Shown: piece after piece, positions 44,102 through 55,655 of the stretch | Layout of the letters: each line of letters opens with the position of its first letter | Position numbering within the stretch: the first letter of the stretch is position 1 | Assembly (NCBI GenBank): GCA_001792895.1 | Contig: MARA01000048.1 | Span: 219,634 to 283,633 of the forward strand | Length of the DNA: 64,000 bases | Reading direction: 5' to 3' | Origin: Lentinus brumalis | Taxonomy: Eukaryota; Basidiomycota; Agaricomycetes; Polyporales; Polyporaceae | Made by a program: the position numbers and the translations under genes | The notes under the pieces: generated by a model | The model's database searches: none | What the model was told of the DNA's origin: nothing | What the model saw: the letters and a program-made list of their open reading frames with translations, nothing else

Positions 44102-45854
44102 ATGATTCAGACGGGACTTATCCCGAACGCGCACAATGACCTGGTCACCGACGCGTCCTACGACTTCTACGGCCTCCGCCTCGCGACATGTAGTCTTGAC
44201 CAGAGGTTCATACCGTTTCGTGTCATACGATTCCATGTTATACTCAACGCTATGCATCGGCTGCGGCAGGGTAAAAGTGTGGCAGCTGGACGAAAACACC
44301 GGCTCCTGGTCCCTAGAACACGACTGGAAGGTACGTCCTCTCCCGCGCCAACCCTCCTCACGTTCCACATTCACCAACGCCCACCCGCGATGTCGATGTC
44401 GCGGCGACCCAGGCGCACGACGCGGCGATCTCGAAAGTAAGCTGGGCGCACCCCGAGTTCGGCACCATCCTCGCCACTGCCTCCTTCGACCGCACCGTCA
44501 AGGTCTGGGAGCAGATCTCCTCCCCGGACCTCGACGGCACCCAGCTCAACGGCGCCGGACCAACCGCCTCCTCCAGCTCGACGCGCTGGGTCGAGCGCGC
44601 GATGCTCGTCGACGCCAAGGGCACCGTGCGCGCCGTCGAGTTCGCCCCGCAGCACTGCGGCCTCAAGCTGGTGCGCCCCTCCCCTCTTGCAGCTGTGGGA
44701 TGATCTCTAATGACGGCGGGCAGGCGACGATCTCGTCGGACAACTGCCTGCGGATATACGAGTGCCTCGAGCAGCCGTCGCTCGCGTCCTGGCAACTCGA
44801 GCAGGACATCGACGTGCTCGCGCTCCCGACTGCCACCCCTAGCGCGCGCACGGTCGCGCATACAATGGCGAGCGCGACCCCCACGCAGACCTCGACAGGG
44901 ACGGACGGGAGCTCGGCGTCGCTCGTCGCGCATGCGCTGCAGCAGCAGGCGAATCAGAACCAGCTGCAGGGGCGGCCGGGGCTCGGGACACGGGAGGTAC
45001 GTCTGCTGTGTCTAGGTCCGCGTGGTGCTGACGGGTCGCGCAGGCGGACGGAGGATGGTGCATATCGTGGTGTAAAGACAAGTACTGGGGCGAGGTAATC
45101 GCAGCCGGGTGTGGGATCGACGGCGTCGTAAAGGTGCGTTCTCTACAAGTGTTCCTCTCCCTCTCCCTCCCCGTCCTCCCTCTCTTGCACCTCACACTGA
45201 TCCTCATGTTTGCGCGCAGATCATCCAACTCAACTCCTCCGGCCGCCCTTCCACCCTCCTCTCTCTCAACCCCGCCCCGCCCGCGTCCGCCGCCCCAGCC
45301 GACCCGAAACCCTCGACAGCTCCCGCGAACGCAGCAACGAACGGGGACGACGCGTCCAAGACCTTCGCGATCACGAGCGTCGCTTGGGCGCCGTCCTGCG
45401 GGCGGTCGTACCACCTCGTCGCGACGGGCAGCCGGGACGGGCACGTAAGGATATGGCGCGTGCGGCCGCCGACCCCAGGGGAGGACCTCGACGGCGACGC
45501 GGACGAGGCAGAGGGCAAGTGGGGCGCGAGCATCGTCGGGGACTTTGATGACCACAAGTGCGTTGGCTCGTTCAGGCTGTCGGTGTCTTGTGGGTGCTGA
45601 CGAGTGTGTAGGTCGACGGTCGGGCGGGTGGAGTGGAACATCACAGGGTGCGTCGCGCGTGCGGGGTTCTACTGCTGGGCGAATACTGACGCACCTGCAG
45701 GACGATCCTGTCGTCGGCGGGGAACGACGGGCGGGTGCGGCTGTGGAAGATGACGGCTGGGAACGTGTGGAGGCCGGCCGGGCATATCAGCGTCGAGCAG
45801 GCGGAGGAGCAGCAGGGCGAGGTCGATGCGGACATGGCTGTCGAGGATCCCTGA
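44102..45854 (+). CDS. seh1: SEH1-like nucleoporin (WD40 protein)
   Basis: WD40 beta-propeller of the Nup107-160/Nup84 Y-complex of the nuclear pore, also part of the SEA/GATOR2 complex on the vacuole. Exons 44102-44205, 44270-44330, 44413-44670, 44724-44996, 45044-45133, 45220-45557, 45612-45647 and 45701-45854 join in phase to 437 residues. N-terminus IPNAHNDLVTDASYDFYGLRLATCSLDQ, RVKVWQL, AHDAAISKVSWAHPEFG, ILATASFDRTVKVWEQ, ATISSDNCLRIYE, W-C-I-S-W-C (the SEH1 WCxxW-type blade), HLVATGSRDGHVRIWRV, and ILSSAGNDGRVRLWKM. The start is followed within 100 bp by a 64-nt intron with an odd GTTCAT donor. Longer loops than the yeast protein are rich in Ala/Pro/Thr. Confidence 0.92.
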
Positions 45855-46470
45855 GCGTTGAACACTGAGTGTGGCGCGCTTGTAATGGTATGGCTTCTTG
45901 CTCTCCGTGGTGCGATATGGTCTGCCAGATAGCGTTCCTACGATGTCTTCGAGCATCTCGACGCACGAGAGACATCGGAGCACGGCTGCAGAACACAATG
46001 ACTCCGATTATGTGGGGCCGTAAAGAGGATCGTGAGTGGCCGGGAAACGTCTCCTTGTCCAGACTCAGCGACTCAGACTTCCCTCGGCTCATGTTCAACG
46101 TGAAGGCGCGGAGTGAGCTGGTGCCGTGCTGGGAATGGTCTTGCACGCGTCGACGTCCGTTCCGCGCTGTGAGGATCTGATGGGTGGGAGCGGACTGCAT
46201 CATGTATGCGGGCACTGCGCAGAGGTGTGGATTGCAGGCGAAGGTACAGGGCACAGGACAGCGAGGTATATTGCAGCGACGAAGATAGCAGGATGTGAGG
46301 TACAGAGCACGTACAGAACAGAAATAAGTATAGCGATGCAAGCACGGGGATATGAGAGCGAGAGCGAGAGAGCAGGAGTAATGTTCGACGTTCGACAGCA
46401 CCGGAAAGCGTCCTTCGAATGGTTCAAGTTTGGGTGCGATGTGTAGGATGGCTGACGCACCGTCCGCACG

Positions 46471-46815
46471 TCAGAACCCCCGCGAACAGCACATATGGTG
46501 GTAGAACACGCACCTGGTAGTCCACAGATACCACGCCGACCCGAAGCTCGCGAGCATCGCGCACGTCAGGAGCGCGACGAGCAGCGCCATGCGCTTCTCG
46601 TACGAGGCGGGCACGAACTCTGCCACTGTCCCGAGCGAACGTTGACTTGTCGGGGTGTCGGCTAGCAGGGACTGTGGCTGCGATTTGGAGGGCTGGATGC
46701 GCGCGGGGCGCGAGGGGGAGCGGGAGGGCGGGGCGCGCATGCGGTGGGTGCCTTTCTCGAGGGAGATGGAGGGCGAGGCTTGGGCGATGCGGACGGAGGG
46801 AATTTGGAAGGGCAT
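46471..46815 (-). CDS. hypothetical single-pass membrane protein
   Basis: Not recognised. 114 residues: MPFQIPSVRIAQ, a basic Ser/Pro-rich region, then EFVPASYEKRMALLVALLTCAMLASFGSAWYLW, a clear transmembrane helix near the C-terminus. A GTGCGT donor right after YLWTT could start an intron and give a different short tail (ending near 46424). A tail-anchored or inner mitochondrial membrane protein is possible but not shown. Confidence 0.45.
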   Translation of the reverse strand: MPFQIPSVRIAQASPSISLEKGTHRMRAPPSRSPSRPARIQPSKSQPQSLLADTPTSQRSLGTVAEFVPASYEKRMALLVALLTCAMLASFGSAWYLWTTRCVFYHHMCCSRGF

Positions 46816-47402
46816 CGTTTGCGCACTTATCGAGCAGTGGGATGTATATGTTTGCAGGGTCGCGGGAGTCGTAAGGAACAGGTGAGTTCGTAGGCGGACT
46901 TCGGAGCGAGGGAGGGCTGACGCGGGAGGTCAGCCTTGGAGCCCTACGCACCAGGGAAGAAGTAACTACAGATGCCGCACGTACAGGTGTTGTTCTCAGC
47001 GGCGGTAGATGTTATTGGAAGGGAAGCAAATGAGAGACAGCAGAACGTGCGAGTAGTTCCTCGGTGTCGCCGACTTGTACGTCTGAACGACCGGCGTGTG
47101 TCGCGTTCGTTCCGAGAGATGGAGGAACTCAGCAAAGCGTTCCGAAGGGCATTCGGTGACAGTCTAGTACGTGCAAACAGCTTTAGGCGTACTCTGACAC
47201 CAGAGGATGAGTGCAGGAGTGCAGGCGTCCAAGCTCGAGATGGTGGCAAGAGGTCAAGGGGCAGACGCTCGTTGAAGCTCAGTACCATATTCCGTACTTA
47301 TTCTGATCCTAAGACATCACACGGCGACATAGCAAATCACCCATACAGTACACCATGGAACGAATGGAGTCACCAGCTGCAGTCATGCTGCCCAGAACCT
47401 TC
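46816..47402. other. intergenic, no gene recognised
   Basis: Between the start of the small membrane protein and the 3' end of the ASCC1-like gene. No coding signal recognised. Confidence 0.4.
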
Positions 47403-48803
47403 TCAAACAAGCGGACATCGCGCGGCGGCGACGTACTCGCCCTCCGCACCATAGCTCCCCATCTCGCATATCTGGACCTCGTCGATGTCCCACTCGCCGA
47501 GATCGATCTTGACGGGGCTCTTCTTCGGCTTCTCGGCGTCCTGTGTCTCGACGACTTCGTTTGGCGGGAGGACGGACTTGACGGCTTCGGACGCGAGGAT
47601 GGCAGGGTAGGAGAAGGGTTGTCGGAACCGTCGCCGGGGTTCGCGGTAGATGGTGTTTACGACGGTGCAATGCAGCTGGTACAACATGGAACTAGTAAGC
47701 CATCGGATTGGGTGAAGAGAGCGGATGATCACGTACCTTCAGGGACGATCCTCGTGGACGAGGAGGCCGGCGTCCTCGAACGTCTTCTTAATGAGATCTA
47801 CAGCGTCCGCACGTAAGTCGCCGTCTCCCTGTGTTCATAAGGCAGTGACCCACTGCCGACGGCCATGAGACGGTCCGTACTCTCGCCCTCCGCAGGCCCG
47901 ACCCACATGACGTTCGCTTGTTTTGGGTCTCCGCGGTATGGCTTCATTATGTCCATGTTGTCCAGCGAGACACGCAACCGCTCCCCGTTGAGCATCGTCA
48001 GGATCTTCGGCTTCAGCTCTTGCAGCACTTTCGTCGCCTCTTCGAGTGTCTTGATGGGAGCGTCTGGATCCGTGGGCGACTGTCGGTGCAGCGACATCAC
48101 CCCCAGGGTGAAGTGCATCCGACGTGGCGAAACGACGATGCTTGCGTCGAGTCCGGGGATGGCGGGCTCGGAGGTAAGTAAAGCGTTGGTAAACGGGGTG
48201 AGCTTTTTGCGGAAGGCGGGATTGTGGCCCTAGCATCGGTCGTCAGATTGTATTGATCACAGAAGGCACACCTGATATGTGCTCACCAGAGGGAGGGCGA
48301 TAACTACAAGGAAAGCTGTTAGCGTGCATTGCAGTGAGAGTGCGCGTGTACTTACAGTGCGTGAGCTTGACCCTGGGAGGTCTCTCTTGCCATTCCTTCC
48401 AAGGACGGCGTTGGGCTGTCGCGCCGTCTGAAGGGCCGCCGGCAGGTCCTGCAGCGGGCGGAGCCTCTGTATCGTCAACGTCCGGGGCCCTCTCCTTTAC
48501 GTCCTGAGGGACAACTGCGGGTGCTGGGGTTCCCGAAGATTCGGCCTCCTTGGCGTCGTTGCCTTCGCCATCCTGGTCTCGTGCGGGCCTAGGAGTGCCG
48601 CCCCGTCCTCTGCCGCGCCCTCTTGCTCGACGATGCCAGCGTCCACGTCCTCGTCCTCGTCCGCCGCGACCAGGGCTGGAGCCGGCTTCGGAAGACGGCG
48701 ATACGGCGGATGAAGCAGCTGCACCTGAGTCTACCGTTGGCTTCCCCGCAGTGCTAGTCGTGGTGGTAGTCGGAGGAGGAGGAATGCCGACTGTCTCACT
48801 CAT
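47403..48803 (-). CDS. ASCC1/AKAP7-like 2H phosphoesterase-fold protein
   Basis: Two-histidine phosphoesterase (2'-5' RNA ligase-like) domain of the AKAP7/ASCC1 type, expected to bind or cleave RNA-type phosphodiesters. Exons (minus): 48356-48803, 48287-48303 (17 nt), 47854-48229, 47737-47797 and 47403-47675. The N-terminus is disordered with an RGG-type stretch (GRGGRGRGRGRW). Domain: RVKLTHFIALPL, GLDASIVVSPRRMHFTLGVMSL (first HxT), LRVSLDNMDIM, then LHCTVVNTIYRE (second HxT), ending WDIDEVQICEMGS. Exon 4 is 61 nt where 62 are needed: the frame reads LVDEDRP then a stop, while LHCTVV is one base out. The break sits in a C run (GGG at 47742-47744 on the plus strand), so a missing base in the assembly is likely. 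An upstream start at 48917 would add 38 residues. Confidence 0.82.
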
Positions 48804-49050
48804 CGTGTGCTTTGACAATGCTCTGGTGAAGATCGCTGAACGGTTATACGAGAGGCTCGCTGGTAGATATACGATCCGACGAGAAAGTGTTGCGGCAGCT
48901 GCAGCGCACCGTAGCATTCGCGGACAAGCTGCAGCCGCGCGGTAAGCTGGCTCTTTGAAGCTCGGTATTTACATCACAGGCTCCGGCCCGGACTGCCGGC
49001 GTATGTGCGCGTCGCATCGTCCAAGTTCGAGCAAGTTCAACACGACCACC

Positions 49051-49627
49051 ATGGCGAACCGACGATCTCTCGCCCAGGTAGCTGCGACTCTCAAGATGGC
49101 AGAAGCAGCCAGACGCACGACGACAGTCGCTGCAGCGCAGAGTCTCTCCGAAGTAAGTACTTATTGACGGCCTCTCCAGCGCTGAACGACGCCTCGGAGG
49201 TCTCGCGAACGGTGAAGGCGATCGGGATCCTCACGCAGGATATGGAGAAAGCGGAATATCGGCTTGTAGATGCGGAGGAGGCGGTCGCGCAGTATCGTCA
49301 GCACCTTGATGACGCGCTGGGTTATGCGAAGGATGCGAAAGCCCAGTGCCCACAAGGCTGCGGTGAAGAAGGAGCTGAAGGCGTTGAAAGCGAAGCTGAA
49401 GGTATGCTTATCTGTATTGTATTTGGGCACCCACTTCTGCTGCGCCGAACGGCGAGAGTATTTGCCAGTCTCGCCTGAGTAAGTCCTGCGCACTCGCCGT
49501 GTACTCAATCGATCTTGGTCCCCGGTCTACCTCGCAGCAACAACAATACTCAAGTAGGTTCTGGCACCCCACGTACAAGAAAGTGCAAAGCTGACTGGCG
49601 TTCACAGGTAACGGAACGCGGCGGTGA
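49051..49627 (+). CDS. small coiled-coil protein, unknown
   Basis: Not recognised. The start has an optimal context (CCACCATGG). Exons 49051-49152, 49200-49401, 49538-49553 (16 nt) and 49608-49627. Product begins MANRRSLAQVAATLKMAEA and continues in a long helix-forming stretch (VKAIGILTQDMEKAEYRL, VAQYRQHLDDALGYAKDAKA, AAVKKELKALKAKLK), ending SNGTRR. About 120 residues, charged and likely coiled coil. Exon 2 has one base too many near 49350 (CCC), so the frame shifts inside it; a true lesion or an assembly error are both possible. Confidence 0.5.
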
Positions 49628-50093
49628 CGGAGCCTGCAGTCTGTGAGAGACACGCAAGATACGTAATCTTTTTCCCCCCGCTGCGGCCAAAAAATGGGTG
49701 GACCAGTTGCTGGGAGGCAAATATTCGCGTCCACAAGTGGAGATCCGCAGTCTGCCAGCGAGCTTCGGCTGAAACTTCACTGGTGACATCCGCCAGTATA
49801 TTCGGCATCTCACTGCTGTATGATCGTATACTTACAGCTCTTCTGAGAGTCCTCTCTGTCCGCAACTTCATCTGTGCGTTATGATGTCTGTGCGGTGACA
49901 TCTTCGCAGGTTTCCACAGCCGCGGTCGGTGCAGAGTGAAGCCCTGCGAAAGGGCGTGTGGGGTCGCAGCGCGAGGTAGCAGGCGGTAGCCGACAGCGGA
50001 AGCATCGGAGTTTGCCGGCCCGGAGCTGTCGCGCCTTGTTCAGGAGTCTGAGCCTCGCCACCGCAAGTACGACGTCGACGACGACCGAGGAAG
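49628..50093. other. intergenic, promoter of the MYND gene
   Basis: No gene recognised. Confidence 0.4.
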
Positions 50094-51117
50094 ATGAACA
50101 CACGGACTGCAGGGGCCGGGCTCACAAACGGAGAGCATCAAGTTGAAGATGCGCCGTGGCAACCGGACAACTGGCGAGAGAAACCGAACTGCACGCACAC
50201 GTACTGCCGGAAGGGCCTCTTCCACGACGTCGAGCCGCAGCATACCCACGCGCAATGCCACAACTGCCATCAGATGGCGCGTTGCACAGAGAGCTCGAGC
50301 AGCTCGGGCTCCTTCCAGCTCCGCCGCTGCGCCAATTGCCACCTCGAACAGTACTGCGTAAGTGCTCGCCCCCTGTGTGCCAATACTTATGCGCACTGAA
50401 CGACGCGTCTCAGTCCAAGGAGTGCCAGAAGGAAGGCTGGCGCATGGGCCACAAGCAGGCGTGCAAGTTCTTCTCCGCCCTCTGCAAGGAGGCCGCTGAA
50501 ATTGCAGGCACGTCCAAGGCCTGGCCGGACCTCGCCGACTGGGTCCGCTTTCACCACAGCACGCTCATGAACGCGACCCTCGCCTGCTGCCTCAAGCTCA
50601 AGCCCACCGAGGGCAACGTTTCCGGCACCCGCTTCCTGCTCGTCGAGGTTCTCTACCGCAACGATTCCGCCGTCCCCCTGGAGCGCAAGTTCGAGCTCCT
50701 CGCCTCCGTGTTCATGGAGAACGACGACCCGCACTTCAGCCGGCTCTACGAGTACCTCGCCGCATCGCGCGAGAACGCCGTCTTCTGCGCCAAGCGCGAG
50801 TGCGGCAGCTCGTACTGGGGCACCGGCGCGTACATGGTCCTCGCGCACTTCCGCGACCCCGCCGACCCCTCCGTCGTCCCGTACTTCAAGCACTTCGCCA
50901 TCGACACCTACCACGCGAACGCGACGCGCGCGTGCCGTCCCCCGCTGCATCAACTCACGGAGAACCTCGAGGGCGGGAAGAAGATGCGCTTCTGCTGCTC
51001 GGGCAGTCCCCAGGGCGCAGACGAGTGCTGCTGCGGTGGCTGGACGCACGAGAAGGTATGGCTGCCACAGTCTACTCTTCACGATTGACTCTGACATCGC
51101 GTCAGATCTTGGACTAG
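50094..51117 (+). CDS. MYND-type zinc-finger protein
   Basis: Exons 50094-50357, 50414-51055 and 51106-51117 join in phase to 305 residues. Zinc ligands of the MYND finger run from CHNCHQMARC through RRCANCHLEQYC, SKECQKEGWRMGHKQACK. The first intron splits the finger. The rest (WADLADWVRFHHSTLMNA and following) is alpha-helical with no recognised enzyme domain, as in many agaricomycete MYND proteins. A C-terminal Cys-rich patch (ECCCGGW) is notable. MYND fingers bind proline-rich peptides; partner unknown. Confidence 0.88.
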
Positions 51118-51271
51118 TGCGATGTTACGTTTCCGATTGTGGAAGTACTCAAGGGTGGCTAGGGGTTTGTTTTGAACTTGTGGTACTAAGTCCTCTATAA
51201 GCTGAGTTGCGGAGCACCGAGATACGCTTTACGAAACACGATTACCGAGTGTATATAGTAGCAATGTAATT

Positions 51272-53150
51272 TTACAAATCTTTGGCATGCTCATGCTTCT
51301 GCTCCGGTCCATCAAGTACTCTGCAAGTGATCGGGGGAGATCGCACGTCAGTCCGCAAGGCAGCGACCGAGACAGATCGTCGACACGAGGGCTGGGACTG
51401 ACCTGTAGCCACCCCAAACGACACGTCCGTCCACCAGCGTGCGCAGGGGCTCCAGGAGCTGGTCGACGACCGGACGAGGCGGCGCTCCCGTCTTCACGAG
51501 CGATACGGTGTCGGCAGGCCCACCAATGTCGAGCCTCACCCTGAGCCAACACTTAGTCCACGCGTTGATAAAGTACGTGTCGAAGAACTCGAGCGATGTC
51601 GGGCGGGGCGCGCCGCGCTCCTCCCGACGCCGGAGCAGCACAGCGAGTGCGGCGACTCGCGCGCGGAGAAGGCTCTGGGCGTCGACGAAGCGGGTGCCTT
51701 GCAGGTACTGCGTTTCTACGCCGTCCGTGCCGAACTCGAATCCTACGCGCAATGATTTGAGGGCGGGACACGCGGGACGGGCGGTGGCGGGATCGGACTC
51801 CGCGCGTTCCAAGGCGTGGAGGATCTCGTCGACGTGGAGCCCCTGTGCGTCGAGGCTGACGAGGTGCGGTACGGCGAGGAGCAGAACATCCCAGGACGGA
51901 TTGAATTGATTACTGCACAAGTGCAGAATGGAAAGGTGTGAGATGTACGATGCACGACGCCTCATGGACAGAGTAGACGTCGACGATCACAGCGGGTCGG
52001 AAGTGCTGGGGGAAGACGTCGGCACGCAGACACGACACTCTTCATCTCCGTCGCCGCTGCGGCCTTTGATAGCGACCCAGGGGGTGGAAGGTTTGGTATA
52101 GAACACGAGTTCCATGTGGGTGATCCGTGAGATGGACGAGAGACGTTGCGGGACCGGCGGGAGCATCTCACGCAGTCCAAACCGGTCTGCCAGTTCGTCA
52201 TCGTCATCGCCGTTTCCACGAACCGGATCCTGCTCGCGCAGGTGGATCTGCGTGCTGACGGGAAGATCCAAGTACGACAGCGCTTTGCCGATCTGCGGCC
52301 ATGTCTTACATGTACAGCGAACGCAGCGCTGGGAGGGGGACAGCAGCCACGCGAGGATATCCTGCAACTGGCAGGGCGTAACGCAAGTCCAGGGTCTCGA
52401 GTGCTTGACATCGCGCGAGGGCTGAGAGAAGGTCCTGATTCTGGATATGCGCGTAATGTGATATGATCTGTCGTAATCCCATTCGACTGTGAGGTGCCGC
52501 AGGGTGGCTGGCGCGGTTTTTGCGAGGAGGAATCCTGGGATGATGAGGAGACGGAGACGTGGGAGATGGTCCTGCGGGAGCGGCTGGGTGTCATACGTGA
52601 CCACTACATCGGAGAAGTCTTCGTACACGATGTCGTCGATTCCGCGTGATGTGTGGTAACGGACCCGAAGCTCCTCGAGGGCGGAGAAGGAAGAGTCGGA
52701 GAATATGGCATAGAACGTGTCTACTTCCCGCAGGTCGTAGACCGTGACTTCGAGAGCCGTCAGTCTGAACACGTGCGGCCGTAACACTCGGGTCACCGAA
52801 TGTCTGTATCCCGTCAACCACAGAGACCTGCTGCCCAGAACTCGAGACAATGAACGGTTACGGATCTCCAGCGGGAACAGACGAGAGCAACGTTCGTCCT
52901 AGGACTCGATGGATCGAACGACACGGCTGCGGTGGCTGGGCCACGTCTGCGTGAGGATCTTCACCAGTAGTTCATTGGGGAGCGTGTTGATGGGTGCAAC
53001 GTAGGCGGGTATGGGTAGGGGAGACGATAAGGTCATTCCCAGTAGGTGCGGTGCGAATCTGGGATTTGAAGGCGCACCGGGGATGGCGAGTCCTTCTGAG
53101 GAGTCCCCTGTGACGGTGTCGGTTTGCCCTATCGCATCGGCTGATGCCAT
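51272..53150 (-). pseudogene. F-box/LRR-like gene with broken frame
   Basis: Agaricomycete F-box family: substrate adaptors of SCF ubiquitin ligases. N-terminus MASADAIGQTDT with the F-box INTLPNELLVKILTQTW near 52950, then VSFDPSSPRTNVALVCSRWRSV in another frame, then a long open frame (52850-51987; ALEELRVRYHTSRG, LPRLRLLIIPGFLL, ATLRHLTVEWDYD) in a third frame. The C-terminal part 51348-51965 reads HLSILHLCSNQFN, LLLAVPHLVSLDAQGL and ends DGRVVWGGYR, then by a last intron VLDGPEQKHEHAKDL. At least two shifts within about 150 bp of the F-box cannot be explained by introns. Either a pseudogene or several small sequencing errors. Confidence 0.6.
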
Positions 53151-55655
53151 GCTGCACTAGCAATGCAATCAGCATATTCCAAAGTTACAATGAACAGTCT
53201 CACGACCGACCGACCGTTATTGAGCAGCCCTATACTTGCGAAATGACCGCAGTCGGTTGAGACGTTGAGGATGCGGAGCAGGATGAAGAAGACTCATGTC
53301 GCAGTGCTCCACGAGCGCTTGTGAGTAAGCTCCTAACCTCCTAAACCGACAGGAGGAGGCTGCCCCCGTCCAGAGTGAGTCTTATCCGGACAGACAGATG
53401 CTCATACGATCCCATTGAACGGTATCCTACGACAGACGTTGCAAAGAGACGCCTCGCCTCTGATACCGCAAATCTTGACGACTTGCCGTGGCTCTGCAGT
53501 CAAATGCGGAGGGCGCCGCGGCGACGACTCGCATGCTTCGCAGCTTCTTCGTCTGCAGCTTGAGGACCTTCCGAAGGAGAGCTGCGAAACGAGTTACTGG
53601 ACTGCGAGCCCAAGTCTGGTCGTCCTCGCCATCCGGCAAGGCCGATGAAAGTGGTCTCCGACGGCGAAGGTGCTTTCAAGTTGTCCGGTCCTCCCCGTCT
53701 TTCCGAGCGCCACGCACGGCGTGAGTGCATTGCGTCATGGCATTGGATGGAAATAGCTTCGCACGACTCCTGAACGGCATGCCATGGCCAGTGGGCGGCC
53801 ACGGCCATAACTTGCCCGCTGGCCAGACGCCGTACAGCGATACCGTACACGTCACGCCCAAAGCTCGCCGACAGCTCAGCCTTCGGTCGCTCGCGGAGGA
53901 TGGCCGTGTCGCGTCCAGAATTGAAACATGGAGCTGAAGACGCAGGTCAGCGCACGGCGAACCGGCCTCGGAGTGAGCGGGATTCGAGGGGCGAGCGACA
54001 GGCGGGACGAAGGTCGGTGCTTGAGCTCGCTCACCTGGGGATTTGGACCGCTCCCATCGTGTTGGTGTCGTGCGACGTCAGAATTTCCGACCTCGTGCTG
54101 CTGGAGCTCGGCGGTCGCGCCGCGGACTGTCTGCGACTTGACTTCGGGCGGGTGGCGGCCTCGGAGTCGAGGGTGGCTGGTACGACGGTTGGCGCGGACG
54201 TTGTTTTTTCTTGTTCCTACGACGGCGAGCGCAGCCCGACGCGGGTAGCACGGAGGCTGAGATGTCGGCGCTGCAGAGAGAAGGCGGAGCCGCGTGCTCG
54301 TGTACGTACCGGGGTAGACTGGCAAGTAGGGATGTCGCCGTCGTCGTGCACGACACGCAGTCGATTGGTGTGTATCGTCAGGGAAGTGACTTGAAGTACG
54401 AAGGCGCCAGTGCGAAAGGTGGATGTCGGATTGGCGAGCCGAGAATTGCCGTGCTGGACGGACCCGAAGAAGGATGGAGAGTACCGCCACCATGCATCGT
54501 GCCCGACCACGATGTTGCCAGGTGCGGGGGAACGTGATGGGAGGGTGTAAGCGATGCTGTGTATCGTGGATGGTTCCTGCAGATCCTGCTATGTACGTTA
54601 GAGGAGGAGAGCGGTCTATAGACTGTGACGCACTTGTATGTCTGCTTGAGTATACGTAGACATCGTCGCAGCAAGCGGACGGTGGAGTTCTGATTCTATA
54701 CAGGTCGGCGACGCCGGTTCCGGGAAGGCATGTGCGAAAGACAGCGAGGTCCGAGAGCTGCTGCGGCGATATGGAGGAGATGAGTCGATAGGGCATCGCG
54801 ACGCCGAAGCTGTCAATCGCTATGACCCCGGCGCGTTGTTGACGGCTATCTGTGGTTGGTTGGAGTGAGCTGCGACCAGGGTGTGTTTTCGCTTTTCCAC
54901 GACGACGTCGGAAAGGGCGAGGGTCACTAGTCGAGTCGAGACTCGCGACTGAGAGCACCAGACCGGTACCGAGTCGTCTAGGCCTGTCTGGGGTGTGTAC
55001 CGTATGTACTAGTCCCGGCATCACAGCTCACTGGCGAGGACAGAGAACTGATGAGAGGACTCTTGGATGAGGAAGAACTTGCCGCGAGGGTTTTCGATTG
55101 CCTTGCCAGGGGAGGTGAGAAGGTTGCGATCAGAAGACTGGGAGGCGGCAGTGCGGGGTCGCGTCAATCAATGGATGCCGGAACGGGGATAGGCTGCATG
55201 GACGGTGGATAAATGGACGTGTGCGACGAAATATCGATCGAGCGGGGAACTGTAGCCGAAAGTGCAGTGCTCCCGGAATGCACTCGATAGGGACCCAGCG
55301 AAGACGACGCGTTGGACGGTGCGGTGAACGCAGGAGTCGAGCGGGATGAATGGCAGCGAAAGTCGACGTGAGAGCGGGTGTTGAGAATAAAAGGGACAGC
55401 GGGCGCTGGGATGTTGTGATCGGGGAGAGGAGAGGGTGGGACTCTGGACGCAGCGTCGGCTCTGGATGGGCGACAAGTCATGCTCGTCCGCCGAGCCCTT
55501 CTCATGAACGCCAACGTTGTCCTTCCCTCTCTCTTTCTCTCTTCCCATCTACCACTCCGTCCGCTCTTGGCCCCCGCTCCTTCGACTCTTGCTATCTTTT
55601 CTCTCACCGCGCGCTCTGGTCGCCGAACGCGTGAGCTGGCCCTGCTTTGCTTGAC
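53151..55655. other. gene-free 2.5 kb upstream of the protease
   Basis: No family recognised. A 382-codon open frame (53876-55024, minus) and overlapping plus-strand frames look like chance frames in GC-rich DNA: Arg/Ser/Pro/His-rich, no domain, no splice logic. Confidence 0.45.

Noticed and set aside
53876..55024. 382-codon open frame on the minus strand
   Set aside because: Composition is Arg/Ser/Pro/His-rich, no domain or family resemblance, overlapping open frames on the other strand; long chance frames are common at this GC content.
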